The notes under the pieces are model-generated. The model was not told the DNA's origin, made no database searches, and saw nothing but the letters and a program-made list of their open reading frames with translations. Of a stretch of DNA of 64,000 bases, positions 1 through 8,997 are shown in pieces. Both the position numbers and the translations under genes were made by a program. The stretch's first letter is position 1. Each line of letters opens with the position of its first letter. The stretch spans positions 52,504-116,503 of the forward strand of contig NZ_LAKD02000030.1 in NCBI RefSeq assembly GCF_000968685.2, read 5' to 3'. This stretch comes from Streptomyces antioxidans. GTDB lineage: Bacteria > Actinomycetota > Actinomycetes > Streptomycetales > Streptomycetaceae.

Positions 1-1871
1 ACGAGCATGCGTTCCGGAGGGTCCAGGTCGGGAGCGATGGCGACGAGGCGTTCCACCCAGCGCCGGTATCTGCGGCGGACTTCCTGGTCGGTCTGCCCGA
101 GGTCAGGGAGTGTGGTAGTGCCCGTTTCGGCACCGGCTGCCTCGGGGTCGTGCTCCGCGGCCACGACCTCGGCGTCGTCCTCGTCGAGGGCGGCTTCGAT
201 GTCGTCGGTGAATCGCTCGTCCCAGGAGACGGGCAGCAGGTCCTGAAAGGGCGTGCCGGTGTCGGTGGGCATGGGGAGCCCGAGTGCGAAGCGTATGAGA
301 GGGTGCCCGACGCGCCCGGCGCATTCGTCCAGATAACGCTCCCAGCCGTTCTCGTCGTCGTCCGGCGGGGCAGTTACGACCGTACCGTCAGTGCTGCTGC
401 TCGCGGATACACCCGCTGGGGTGGAGATCAACCCCGTACGGAGGGTTTCCAGGTCGCCCAGGAACCGTTCGGCGAGCCGGGGGTCCGTGAACAGGTCGGG
501 TGGCCGTGTCGTGGGGGTCTGGGACTGGGCCGGGGTCATTCGGCGCAGCGCGCGGTCAGGGTCGACGACGAACACGATGTTGCCGAAGCTCGGTACGCCG
601 TCGCTGTCGACGACGACCAAGCGCACCCGGCTACCCGCGTCCGCGGGAGCCGTCACCGTCAGCGTGGCCTGGCCGGGCGGGATGTCGGCGATGCGCTCCC
701 ATGCCTCCGGCGGTGCTGTCGCCTGAGACAACTCCAGTTGAGCGGCGTCGGATAGGGGCCGGGCCACGCTGATCTCCAGGCCGCCCGATACGCGTAGGGC
801 ACCAAGCAGCATCGGTCCATGCCCGACGATAGGGCGAGGGAGGGGCGCGGCCGAGCGCAGCCGGGCGGTGGGCTCTTCGATGCCGTCCGGAAGGAGGGTG
901 GTGGGGATGGGAGCGATAACGCCGAGTTCGCAGTTGCCGCCTTCGCCCTGGGAAAGCAGCAGGGCTGCGGCGGAAAGGTTCGGGCTGCCGGTCAGGGCCC
1001 ATCGCTGCCCCTCGGAGGCCCACTGGACGAGTTTCCCGTGGCGGTACCGCTGGTCGTTGTCGCTGATGACGCGTCCGTCGTATGCCTTCACCAGGGCAGC
1101 GATGGACGGGCCGTCGAGATCGCTGAGTCCGGGCTGGTAGGCGAGGGTGAACCGGCTCGGACGGAAGCGCTCAAGCAGCTGCCGAAGTGCCATGGACCGC
1201 TGGTCGTAGAAGGGCGCGAATACAGCCAGTTCGTCGACGGGCCCGTGCGGCAGCTGATCGATGATGGGCGAATGCAGGCTGCTGACGACGCGGACCTGCG
1301 GCGCCGTGGGTGTCCTCTCGCCGTGAAGCCTGTCCAGCAGCGCTGCGACCCGACCCAGCGCCTGTGGCACACCAGCGGAGAACCTCACTTTTTCCGGCAG
1401 GCCGCGCAGCCATGCCGCCACCTCCGGGACCGCGGTGGGACTCCGCTCGCCGTCCACTCGCAGAACCGTCCACAGCTCGGCGTTGGCCTGCCAGCCGGCC
1501 AGCGTGGTGTTGCCGGAGCCGAGGGCGATGGTGGCGTGCTCCGGTCCGGCGAGGACCATCAGCTTGGGGTGGAACGCGGCACCGGGTGCGTATGCCAGAC
1601 CGGCGAGGTAGCTGCGGCCGGCCCGTCGGACGGAGCGGGGATCGTTCCGGGCCATGGAGACATCTCCCGCGACCGTGACCCTTGCGCCGGTGGCCTGGGT
1701 GACGCCGAGGGCTACCTCCTCGAAGAAGCCGAGATCGGCGGTGAAGCTGAGGAAGAGTGCTTCCTCCAGCCTCTGTCCACCCCTGTGCTCCTCGTCGAGG
1801 ATGAGGGACAGCGGAGAGGCGAACGCGATGGCCGGCTCCACCACTTCCGGTGCCGGTGCGGTCTCAGCCAA
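1..1871 (-). CDS. Phospholipase D-like nuclease, 3' end beyond the window
   Basis: An uninterrupted frame of at least 623 codons starts at a TTG overlapping the stop of the upstream gene by 8 bp and runs off the left edge. Two PLD half-sites are visible. The first is H101-P-K103 followed by GSGN (118-121). The second is H278-G-K280 followed by GSPN (295-298). In both, the Asp that normally follows HxK by five residues is replaced by Ala. Between and after them are beta-rich PLD-like segments, then an acidic linker and an Arg-rich region near residue 600. PLD-fold proteins of this kind act as nucleases or phosphodiesterases, and the position in a defence island favours a nuclease. The TTG start has no strong ribosome site, so translational coupling is likely; an internal GTG near residue 10 is an alternative. 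A helicase could follow outside the window, but that cannot be seen. Confidence 0.75.
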   Translation of the reverse strand, partial: MAETAPAPEVVEPAIAFASPLSLILDEEHRGGQRLEEALFLSFTADLGFFEEVALGVTQATGARVTVAGDVSMARNDPRSVRRAGRSYLAGLAYAPGAAFHPKLMVLAGPEHATIALGSGNTTLAGWQANAELWTVLRVDGERSPTAVPEVAAWLRGLPEKVRFSAGVPQALGRVAALLDRLHGERTPTAPQVRVVSSLHSPIIDQLPHGPVDELAVFAPFYDQRSMALRQLLERFRPSRFTLAYQPGLSDLDGPSIAALVKAYDGRVISDNDQRYRHGKLVQWASEGQRWALTGSPNLSAAALLLSQGEGGNCELGVIAPIPTTLLPDGIEEPTARLRSAAPLPRPIVGHGPMLLGALRVSGGLEISVARPLSDAAQLELSQATAPPEAWERIADIPPGQATLTVTAPADAGSRVRLVVVDSDGVPSFGNIVFVVDPDRALRRMTPAQSQTPTTRPPDLFTDPRLAERFLGDLETLRTGLISTPAGVSASSSTDGTVVTAPPDDDENGWERYLDECAGRVGHPLIRFALGLPMPTDTGTPFQDLLPVSWDERFTDDIEAALDEDDAEVVAAEHDPEAAGAETGTTTLPDLGQTDQEVRRRYRRWVERLVAIAPDLDPPERML

Positions 1872-3387
1872 CGAGAGCCCTCCCGCTAGCGGTCACCGAC
1901 CAGTGCTGGTCTTGGTAATGCAGTACACCGCAGGTGGCCAGGACGGTCCCGAGCTGGTCCAGCCGCAGGCCGACGTCACCGCGTCCCTCCTGGCTGGTCC
2001 GGTACAGCAGCCCGCCCCGCTCGTGCAGCCGGGTCGGTAACCACAGCGTGCCGTCGGCCCGTCGACGGGCCTTGGCCAGCGCGATCCGCTGCGACCGCGC
2101 CACCAGGTCGTAGGTGAGTCGGCGGGCGACATCGTGCAGTTTCATGGGCCGGGCTTCGTCAAGCCGCCGCTGGACCCATTCCGGGCCGAGCTCTACACCG
2201 CGCTGGCCGAGAAACGCGTCCCGGACCCGGCCGGTGAGTTCGTCCACCCGACGGGCACTGGTGGCGAGCACCCGCAGCTCGGTGAAGGGCAAGGGATCAC
2301 TCTCCCTACGCAGGTCCTGCTCGGCCGGCAACGGCGCACCGGTCGTGCTCTGCGTCGCGGGAAGTGAGGACAGGAACGCGTCCACCGTCATGTCGGGCAG
2401 CTCCGCAGCGAAGCGGTCGGCCACTTCCTCGATCGGTAGCAGCCCGTCGACCTGCTCCACGAGCCAGGACCACAGGCGGCGCCACGCTCCGACGGAGTAG
2501 TTCCGCAGCACCACTCCGCGCCAGGCACCAGCCGCGTCGATGCCGCGGGTCACGGCATCAGCGGTCAGGAAATCGCCGAAGGCGAGCACATGACCGATGT
2601 CGCGGGTGAAATGTCGGACGGGATGTGTGGCGACCACACGAGCCAGAAGCTGAATCGTCTGTCGTCGTGTTGCCGAGCGGGAGCCTGCTTCGTCCGGCGC
2701 GCCGGGCTCGCACATCAGGTTCGCCAGCCACGCCCCGTCAGGGTGCTCGCCGCCCATGCACACGCACAGCCGGTCGCCGAAAGAGGCAAGATCATCCACG
2801 TTCAGCGTGTCTTCGGCGGCCAGCTCGAGCAACCCGCCCAGTCCGGCTCGTAGTGCCGCCGTCTCGAGCCGCGGTCCAGGAACCGGCATGGGGCCCGTGT
2901 CGAGGACGCCGAGCGCGACCTCGGATCCGGCGTACGGTCCCCAGAACCCCCACGAGTTGCCTACGTACCCGTCCTTGCCCGGAACCTCGGCCTCGGACAT
3001 GCTGATCGTCCCGGCGTGCAGCCGCCGGGCCAGGGCATCGACCCCATGAGCACGCGGCAGCCATTCCAGAGCCTGCTGATGATGGGCGAACGACACGGCG
3101 GCTAGCGCCACTTCCGCACGTCGCAGTAGAGTCTGGGCGGCCGGGACCGTCAGGTCATCCGCAGCGGCTTGTGCCGCGATCAGCCCGTGCAGAGCGTAGT
3201 AACGCGAGTGCGGCGTCACCGCGGTTACTCCGGGCACCAGGTGGTCGACCATGCGCATCACATGTCGCTCCACCGAGAGCGGATAACGGCCCGCGGCGAC
3301 GTCCAACCCAGGACGGCTCCAGCCCGGTCCGCACACGAGCTCCGGTGCCTGTTCCTTCCCACCGACGGCGATCATCCGCTCAACCAT
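1864..3387 (-). CDS. Uncharacterised 507-aa protein, partner of PLD-like nuclease
   Basis: I do not recognise this protein with certainty. It looks mostly alpha-helical, with no membrane segment, no P-loop and no obvious nuclease motif. Residues 45-75 contain a pattern LxPGxTxxTxxxRYY, followed by a WGFWGPY block near 145. This layout reminds me of DUF6361-type proteins, which in memory occur beside PLD-like proteins and helicases, but that link is an inference. It overlaps the downstream PLD-like gene by 8 bp, so the two are co-translated. The ATG at the 5' end lacks a purine-rich ribosome site; an ATG four codons in or a GTG about 18 codons in is possible. Coding bias (high third-position GC) supports a real gene. 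Confidence 0.7.
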   Translation of the reverse strand: MVERMIAVGGKEQAPELVCGPGWSRPGLDVAAGRYPLSVERHVMRMVDHLVPGVTAVTPHSRYYALHGLIAAQAAADDLTVPAAQTLLRRAEVALAAVSFAHHQQALEWLPRAHGVDALARRLHAGTISMSEAEVPGKDGYVGNSWGFWGPYAGSEVALGVLDTGPMPVPGPRLETAALRAGLGGLLELAAEDTLNVDDLASFGDRLCVCMGGEHPDGAWLANLMCEPGAPDEAGSRSATRRQTIQLLARVVATHPVRHFTRDIGHVLAFGDFLTADAVTRGIDAAGAWRGVVLRNYSVGAWRRLWSWLVEQVDGLLPIEEVADRFAAELPDMTVDAFLSSLPATQSTTGAPLPAEQDLRRESDPLPFTELRVLATSARRVDELTGRVRDAFLGQRGVELGPEWVQRRLDEARPMKLHDVARRLTYDLVARSQRIALAKARRRADGTLWLPTRLHERGGLLYRTSQEGRGDVGLRLDQLGTVLATCGVLHYQDQHWSVTASGRALVG

Positions 3388-3927
3388 TGGAGCGAGAGGA
3401 GCTGGGCGCCACCGGCCGGTGGGTGTGGCGCGTAGCGAGCACTTTGCGGCAAGACGGTCCTCCCACCCATGTGGGCGTCACGGCTGCTGAGGAACGGAGC
3501 TGCCTCAATCCGGCTGCACCACGGCTGCGCTCGGCCATTTCCCGCTGCCACCTCCTCAATGCTGTTCAGTCGGGAAACTGATCCGTCATTCTGGCGTATC
3601 TCAACGGGGGCATCGGTACTTCGGGTGCGACTCACCCAGCCGGATGGAACGGTTCGATGGGACTGTGGCGCTTAGTCGTGGATGGTGGTTCTGCACGAAG
3701 AGTCCTGATCGTCATCGACCCTCGACTACGGGAGCGCCTGGCAGGGTGGGTGAGTCGAGCAGATCTGATAACCATCGTTATCAGGGGAAGGTGTGCCCCT
3801 GCCTCCTGGATCCGCGTATCGTCTTGTGGCGTCGGACGGGAATCCGCTGCAAGCGGAGCCGTGACGTGAGACAACGCCCGGTCCAACGGCCGAAGCGGCT
3901 GATGCGACGATAGATGAGCGGGGAGGG
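3388..3927. other. Divergent intergenic region of the island
   Basis: 540 bp without a convincing gene, between the leftward PLD operon and the rightward restriction operon. It contains the 20-bp palindrome described separately and, partly overlapping it, a second inverted repeat with arms CAGGGG and CCCCTG (3782-3801). Composition is less GC-rich than the flanking genes. No clear -10/-35 pair could be assigned on either strand. Confidence 0.6.
3765..3784. promoter_or_regulatory. Palindromic operator, copy 1
   Basis: CTGATAACCATCGTTATCAG is a perfect inverted repeat with 8-bp arms and a 4-bp spacer. It lies about 145 bp upstream of the first gene of the restriction operon. A second site with the same GATAAC half-site sits at 12738-12757 upstream of the SMC-like ATPase gene. 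Two such sites in one island suggest the same dimeric regulator at both. The regulator is not identified. Confidence 0.6.
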
Positions 3928-6105
3928 ATGCACACCGTGGTCACTGGCCTGCCGGACCCGGCGCTTCGCCCTCCAGCGTCACTGCTCCTCCTGGTATCGA
4001 TGTCCGATATTGCGGCTTTCGCCCGAGTGAAGCGCCCTGTCGTGTCCACATGGCGCCGACGTCACCCGGACTTCCCCGCTGCCGTGTCCGAGAACTCGGG
4101 ACGGCCGCTGTTCGACGGCGCCCAGGTAACCGACTGGCTGATCACCTCCGGCCTGGGCAACGCCGCCCCGACGGAGCTCCGATCCGAGCTGGCCCTCTTC
4201 GGCATCGTCGCACTGCGAGACCGCTTCACGCCGTGGCAGCTGGTCGAGACGCTCGGTAGCTTGCTGTGCTTGCGCCGGCTCGACGGCAGGCCACTGGCCG
4301 ACGGCGGCGCGAACGCCTTCCCGCCCGACGCCGAAGCGGACGAGGCACTCTGGTCCGAGCTGCTGAGCCGAGCCGAACGGATCGACGCCGAGGACGATTT
4401 CGTACTCCGCGAGCTGCGCGCCATCGACGCCACGGCGGCCCCGCTCGCCCGCCTCGCCGAGGACCTGATCGAGTCCGCCTACGATGAGCGCGGCGCGTAC
4501 GAGTGGCTGCTCGCCGCCCGCTCCCGGCTCGGACTGGACTCCCTCGCCGCCGACGCAGTCACCCCGGAGCTGCGGAGCCTGTTCACCCAGCTCACCGACC
4601 TCCGCATCCGCCTTGAGCAAGGTGAGTCCCTCACCCTCGCCGACCCACACTCCGGGGCTGGCGACCTGCTCGCCGCGCTCCTCGACGCCACGGAGGACCG
4701 CGACCGCGTCACCGTCCTGGCCGCCGACCCCGACGAGCGGCTCACTCGCATCACCCGCCGCCGCCTCCTGCTGGCGGGCGTCAGCGAACTCGACCTGGAC
4801 GTGCAGACCGGCACCGATCTGGAGGAACGCTTCGCGGACCCGGACCTCGTCGTCACCCAGCTCCCGTACCGCCCCGGCGAGGACCGCTCGGTGCTCGCCG
4901 CCCTGACGGAGCTCGAACGCGTCGCCTACCTCCTCCGTCCCGGCTGCACGGCCATCGTCCTCGGACCGGCCGACGCGCTCGTCGACGAACTGAAGAGTAC
5001 CGAGGCCGCCCAGCTTCGCTCCGCCCTCCTGCGTGAGAACATCGTCGAGTCGGTCATCGCGCTTCCCGGCGGGGTCCTGCCCTTCCGTCCCGGCCACCGT
5101 CCCGCGCTGTGGACGCTCACGCGCGGTCCCGTCTCGGCGGCGGAGGGCAAGGTCTTACTGGCCGATATCAGCTCGGAACAGCTCACGCCAGGCGTGCGCA
5201 TGCGGCTCGCCGACGACGTCCTCCTCTGGCGCGCGGAAGGGCTCCGAACGCTCGACGGCCACGACCCGCGCTACGGCCGCGTGGTCTCTGTCGCCGACCT
5301 GGACCGGGCCTTCGGCGGTCCGCTGACCCCGCCCGCGCCGCCCGCCTCCGCGATCTGGTCCGACAAGGTCACCGAACGCCCCGCCCTGATCGCCGAGGCC
5401 GAGGCCCGCTTGGAACGCGCGACGGCCGATATCCGCGCGTACGAGGAGGGGCGGGGCCCCTACCGAGGGGCCATACTGCGAAGGGTCGGTCGCCTGCCCA
5501 GGCGTACCACCCTCGGCAAGCTGATCACGGCACGCAGGGTGACCCGGCTCCCCGGGCACCGTATCGACGAGAAGCACCTCACCCGGGACGGTCACCACAC
5601 GGTCCTAGGCCCCGAGGAGATCACCGGCGAAGGAGCCGTGGGCGAGCGCCGCGTCGACCGTTTGCTGCTGGCGACGGCGTATGAACGGGTGGCACTCACC
5701 GAGCCCGGTGACGTCGTCTACACCCTCGCGCCCCGAATCGGCGTGTACGTTGACCACGACGGTTTCTCGGTCGTCGCGTTCCCGGCCCGTGTCCTCCGCG
5801 TCAACGCCGACGCCACCTGCCCGCTCACCCCCCGGGTCCTGGCGGCCCTGCTCGGCGCGGCTCGTGGCACCGCTCGCAGTCCCAGCGCGGTACGCCCCGC
5901 CCGCCGTATTGAGGACTACCAGATCCCCGACCTTGACCCGGACGAGGTGCTGCGCTTCGACGCCCTCCTGGCCGAGACCGAACGCCGGGAACGCCTGCTG
6001 CGTGCCCAGTCCGATGCCCTCGCCGAGGCCCGCCGCCTGACGATCGCGGGCCTGGCCGACGGCACCCTCACCCTCGGCGAAGCCCGAACCATCAACCGTA
6101 CGTGA
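3928..6105 (+). CDS. HTH / degenerate DNA methylase / TRD-like protein
   Basis: About 725 aa. Residues 23-72 form a helix-turn-helix of the AlpA/MerR style (MSDIAAFARV, then STWRRRHPDFP). Residues 90-440 resemble the catalytic domain of type I N6-adenine methylase subunits: the SAM motif I is kept as DPHSGAG (239-245), but motif IV (D/N-P-P-Y/F) is replaced by TQLPYRP (310-316), and the FxTP motif X is not seen. Residues 530-700 resemble a target-recognition domain followed by a helical spacer, as in HsdS. It is the first gene of the hsd operon and its stop overlaps an upstream possible GTG of hsdM. The protein is probably not an active methyltransferase as written; a DNA-binding, specificity or regulatory role is inferred. 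The ribosome site GGGGAGGG touches the ATG, so GTG at 3937 may be the true start. Confidence 0.8.
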   Translation: MHTVVTGLPDPALRPPASLLLLVSMSDIAAFARVKRPVVSTWRRRHPDFPAAVSENSGRPLFDGAQVTDWLITSGLGNAAPTELRSELALFGIVALRDRFTPWQLVETLGSLLCLRRLDGRPLADGGANAFPPDAEADEALWSELLSRAERIDAEDDFVLRELRAIDATAAPLARLAEDLIESAYDERGAYEWLLAARSRLGLDSLAADAVTPELRSLFTQLTDLRIRLEQGESLTLADPHSGAGDLLAALLDATEDRDRVTVLAADPDERLTRITRRRLLLAGVSELDLDVQTGTDLEERFADPDLVVTQLPYRPGEDRSVLAALTELERVAYLLRPGCTAIVLGPADALVDELKSTEAAQLRSALLRENIVESVIALPGGVLPFRPGHRPALWTLTRGPVSAAEGKVLLADISSEQLTPGVRMRLADDVLLWRAEGLRTLDGHDPRYGRVVSVADLDRAFGGPLTPPAPPASAIWSDKVTERPALIAEAEARLERATADIRAYEEGRGPYRGAILRRVGRLPRRTTLGKLITARRVTRLPGHRIDEKHLTRDGHHTVLGPEEITGEGAVGERRVDRLLLATAYERVALTEPGDVVYTLAPRIGVYVDHDGFSVVAFPARVLRVNADATCPLTPRVLAALLGAARGTARSPSAVRPARRIEDYQIPDLDPDEVLRFDALLAETERRERLLRAQSDALAEARRLTIAGLADGTLTLGEARTINRT

Positions 6106-6146
6106 CCCAGCTACACCCAGCCACCGACGAGTCGGAAGAAGGAACG

Positions 6147-7790
6147 ATGCCTCCCCGCAAACGAGCCGCGGCAGCCGCCGGACAGGGCGAACTGCTCAGT
6201 GTCTCCAGCACCAAGGAGATCCAGGACATCCTGTGGAAGGCCGCGGACAAGCTCCGCGGCTCCATGGACGCCGCCCAGTACAAGGAGTTCGTGCTCGGTC
6301 TGGTCTTCCTGAAGTATGTCTCCGACGCGTTCGCCGAACGCCGCGAGGAACTGGCCGCCGACCCCGAGCTGGCCCAGATCCCCGAGCACCGCCGGGCGGC
6401 TTTCCTTGAGGAGAAGGACGAGTACACGGAGAAGAACGTCTTCTGGGTGCCCCCGACCGCCCGCTGGGAACACATCTCCGAGAACGCGGCCAGCGCGGAG
6501 GGCGGCGTCGGCGTGCTTCTGGACACGGCCATGGACGAGGTGATGCAGGCCAACAAGAAGACTCTCAACGGCGTCCTCCCGAAGATCTTCAACCGCGACA
6601 ACGTCGACCAGAAGCGCCTGAAGGAACTCGTCGACCTCATCAGCGACGCGCGCTTCACGGGCCATGGGGACCGCCCGGCACAGGACGTGCTGGGCGAGAC
6701 GTACGAGTACTTCCTGGAGCGCTTCGCGCGGGCGGAGGGCAAGCGGGCTGGCGAATTCTACACGCCGGCGAGCGTGGTCCGCCTGATCGTCGAGGTCTTG
6801 GAGCCGTACGAGGGGCGGGTGTACGACCCGGCGTGCGGCTCGGGCGGCATGTTCGTACAGAGCGGCAAGTTCGTGAAGAAGTGGAAGGGCCAGGATCACA
6901 CGCACGACATTGCCATTTACGGCCAGGAGGCGAATGAACGTACCTGGCGCCTGGCGAAGATGAACCTTGCCATCCACGGCATGGACCCCAAGGGCATTGG
7001 CAAACGCTGGGCAGACACTTTCACCGAAGACAAGTACCCCGACCTCAGGTTCGACTTCGTGATGGCTAACCCGCCGTTCAACATGTCCGACTGGGCAAGG
7101 AAGATGGACGATCGGCGCTGGAGGTACGGGGTCCCGCCCCTGTCGAACGCCAACTATGCGTGGCTCCAGCACATCGTCTCGAAGCTGGGCGACCGGGGCA
7201 GCGCGGGTGTGGTCCTGTCCAACGGCTCGATGTCGTCCAAGCAGTCGGGCGAGGGCGAGATCCGCGCGGCGATGGTCGAGGCGGACCTGGTCTCCTGCAT
7301 GATCGCCCTGCCGGGCAACCTGTTCCGTACGACGGCGATCCCGGCGTGTCTGTGGTTCCTCACGAAGGACAAGTCCCCGCAGGGCACTAAGGCACTGGAG
7401 GACCGGCGGAGCCGGGTGCTGTTCATCGACGCGCGCGCGATGGGCACGATGGTCGACCGCACGGAGCGGATCCTCACGGAGGAGGACCTGGAGAAGATCT
7501 CCGACACGTATCACGCGTGGCGGGGCACCAAGTCGGCGAGGGACAAAGGCCTTTCCTACGAGGACGTCCCGGGCTACTGCTACAGCGCGACGCTGGAGGA
7601 GATCGAGAAGCACGACTATGTGCTGACGCCTGGGCGGTATGTGGGGGCGGCGGAGGTTGAAGAGGACCTGGACGCGGAGCCGGTGGGGGAGAGGATCGCT
7701 CGGCTGACCAAGGAGCTGTTCGAGCGGTTGGACGAGTCGGCGAGGCTGGATGCGGTGGTGCGGGAGCAGTTGGGGAGGATCGGTGGTTGA
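6147..7790 (+). CDS. hsdM: Type I restriction-modification methylase subunit HsdM
   Basis: N6-adenine DNA methyltransferase subunit of a type I system; with HsdS it methylates the recognition site, and with HsdR it forms the restriction complex. About 547 aa. It has an N-terminal helical HsdM domain (20-170), motif X FYTP (204-207), SAM motif I DPACGSGG (227-234) and catalytic NPPF (308-311), so all key residues are present, in contrast to the upstream paralogue. The start is the ATG preceded by GAAGAAGGA; a GTG at 6102 overlapping the upstream stop would add 15 residues. It is followed by hsdS with an 8-bp overlap, so it belongs to the same transcript. Confidence 0.96.
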   Translation: MPPRKRAAAAAGQGELLSVSSTKEIQDILWKAADKLRGSMDAAQYKEFVLGLVFLKYVSDAFAERREELAADPELAQIPEHRRAAFLEEKDEYTEKNVFWVPPTARWEHISENAASAEGGVGVLLDTAMDEVMQANKKTLNGVLPKIFNRDNVDQKRLKELVDLISDARFTGHGDRPAQDVLGETYEYFLERFARAEGKRAGEFYTPASVVRLIVEVLEPYEGRVYDPACGSGGMFVQSGKFVKKWKGQDHTHDIAIYGQEANERTWRLAKMNLAIHGMDPKGIGKRWADTFTEDKYPDLRFDFVMANPPFNMSDWARKMDDRRWRYGVPPLSNANYAWLQHIVSKLGDRGSAGVVLSNGSMSSKQSGEGEIRAAMVEADLVSCMIALPGNLFRTTAIPACLWFLTKDKSPQGTKALEDRRSRVLFIDARAMGTMVDRTERILTEEDLEKISDTYHAWRGTKSARDKGLSYEDVPGYCYSATLEEIEKHDYVLTPGRYVGAAEVEEDLDAEPVGERIARLTKELFERLDESARLDAVVREQLGRIGG

Positions 7791-8997
7791 GCGGCAACTT
7801 ACCTTCGCTGATTTGGCGAAGGCCGGTGACATGATCTTCGGGGATGGCTATCGCACAAAGAAGTCTGAGCATGGTATGCCGGGCCTCCCGATTTTGCGCG
7901 TTGCCGAAGTGCATGATGGCGTTATCAGGCCCGATTTCACGGATTATGTAAGTAACGCCTATCGAGGTGCCATGGGGGTAAAGGTATCTCGGTGGGGGGA
8001 TATTGTGCTAACGACGAAGGGGACTGTTGGGCGCGTGGCGATCATTCCCGTCGGATCCCCTGAATTCGTCTACAGTCCCCAAGTCTGCTTCTTCCGTGTG
8101 GCTGAGGGAGCCCGACTGGAATCCAAATATCTGTACTACTGGTTCAAGGGCTCGGAGTTCTGGAGTCAAGCCGGCTCGCGCAAGAGTCAAACGGACATGG
8201 CTGACTATCTGAATCTGTCGGACATTCGTTCGCTGTCTATCACTGTTCCGGACCGTCTGCAACAGCAAGCCGTCGTGGAGGTCGTTGGGGCGCTGGACGA
8301 CAAAATCGCAATTAATGAGCGGATTGCCGCTACCTACGAGCAGTTGCTCAAGTTGCAGGTCGATTGTATGGGGCTGGAGGCCGACCCTGACCCCGTAACC
8401 GCTGCATCTGTGACTGAGTTTGTCCAGTTCAACCCCAAGGTTGCGAAGCCGTCCTCGGAAGCCGTTTACGTGGACATGGCTGCCCTCTCTGTGAATCGTG
8501 CGGGCATCAGCGCCTGGACGAGGAGGGAACCCAAGGGGGGGACTCGATTTGTCAATGGGGACACGCTCTTGGCTCGCATCACGCCGTGCCTGGAGAACGG
8601 TAAGACGGGCTACGTCGATTTCATGGAAAATGGTGAAATCGGGGTGGGTTCCACGGAATTTATTGTGATGCGTTCAGTTCAGGGAGTCCCGCCCGAGTTC
8701 AGCTACTTCCTGGCGCGCAGTAAGAGGTTCCGTGAGCATGCCATTCGAAACATGGTTGGCTCGTCAGGGCGTCAGCGTGTCGCTGCTGTAGACGCGGCGA
8801 ACTTCTATATTAGCCGGCCCGATGAAAAGTTGCTCGCCGCATTCGGGGAAGTGGCATCGAATTTCTTTGCGCATGTGAGATCACTGGACCGTGAGTCCCG
8901 CACTCTAGCCGCGCTCCGCGACAGCCTCCTCCCCCAACTAATGTCCGGCAAGCTCCGAGTCCGAGACGCCGAGAAGATCGTGGAGGGCGCTGTATGA
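7783..8997 (+). CDS. hsdS: Type I restriction-modification specificity subunit HsdS
   Basis: Sequence-recognition subunit of the type I complex, about 404 aa. It shows two target-recognition domains separated by helical spacers: TRD1 at roughly 5-165 ending in a helix near 'RLQQQAVVEVVGALDDKI', and TRD2 at roughly 215-350 followed by the second spacer with 'LAALRDSLLPQLMSGKL', the classic HsdS C-terminal motif. The GTG start at 7783 is preceded by GGGGAGG and overlaps hsdM by 8 bp. Base composition is clearly lower in GC than in hsdM and hsdR, which fits recent exchange of the recognition domains. Its stop overlaps the hsdR start in ATGA. Confidence 0.94.
   Translation: MVERQLTFADLAKAGDMIFGDGYRTKKSEHGMPGLPILRVAEVHDGVIRPDFTDYVSNAYRGAMGVKVSRWGDIVLTTKGTVGRVAIIPVGSPEFVYSPQVCFFRVAEGARLESKYLYYWFKGSEFWSQAGSRKSQTDMADYLNLSDIRSLSITVPDRLQQQAVVEVVGALDDKIAINERIAATYEQLLKLQVDCMGLEADPDPVTAASVTEFVQFNPKVAKPSSEAVYVDMAALSVNRAGISAWTRREPKGGTRFVNGDTLLARITPCLENGKTGYVDFMENGEIGVGSTEFIVMRSVQGVPPEFSYFLARSKRFREHAIRNMVGSSGRQRVAAVDAANFYISRPDEKLLAAFGEVASNFFAHVRSLDRESRTLAALRDSLLPQLMSGKLRVRDAEKIVEGAV

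Noticed and set aside
3372..3635. Small minus-strand frame upstream of the 507-aa protein
   Set aside because: Poor third-position GC, no ribosome site, no recognisable fold.
3928..6105. A second active type I methylase
   Set aside because: The catalytic NPPY/F motif is replaced and motif X is not visible.
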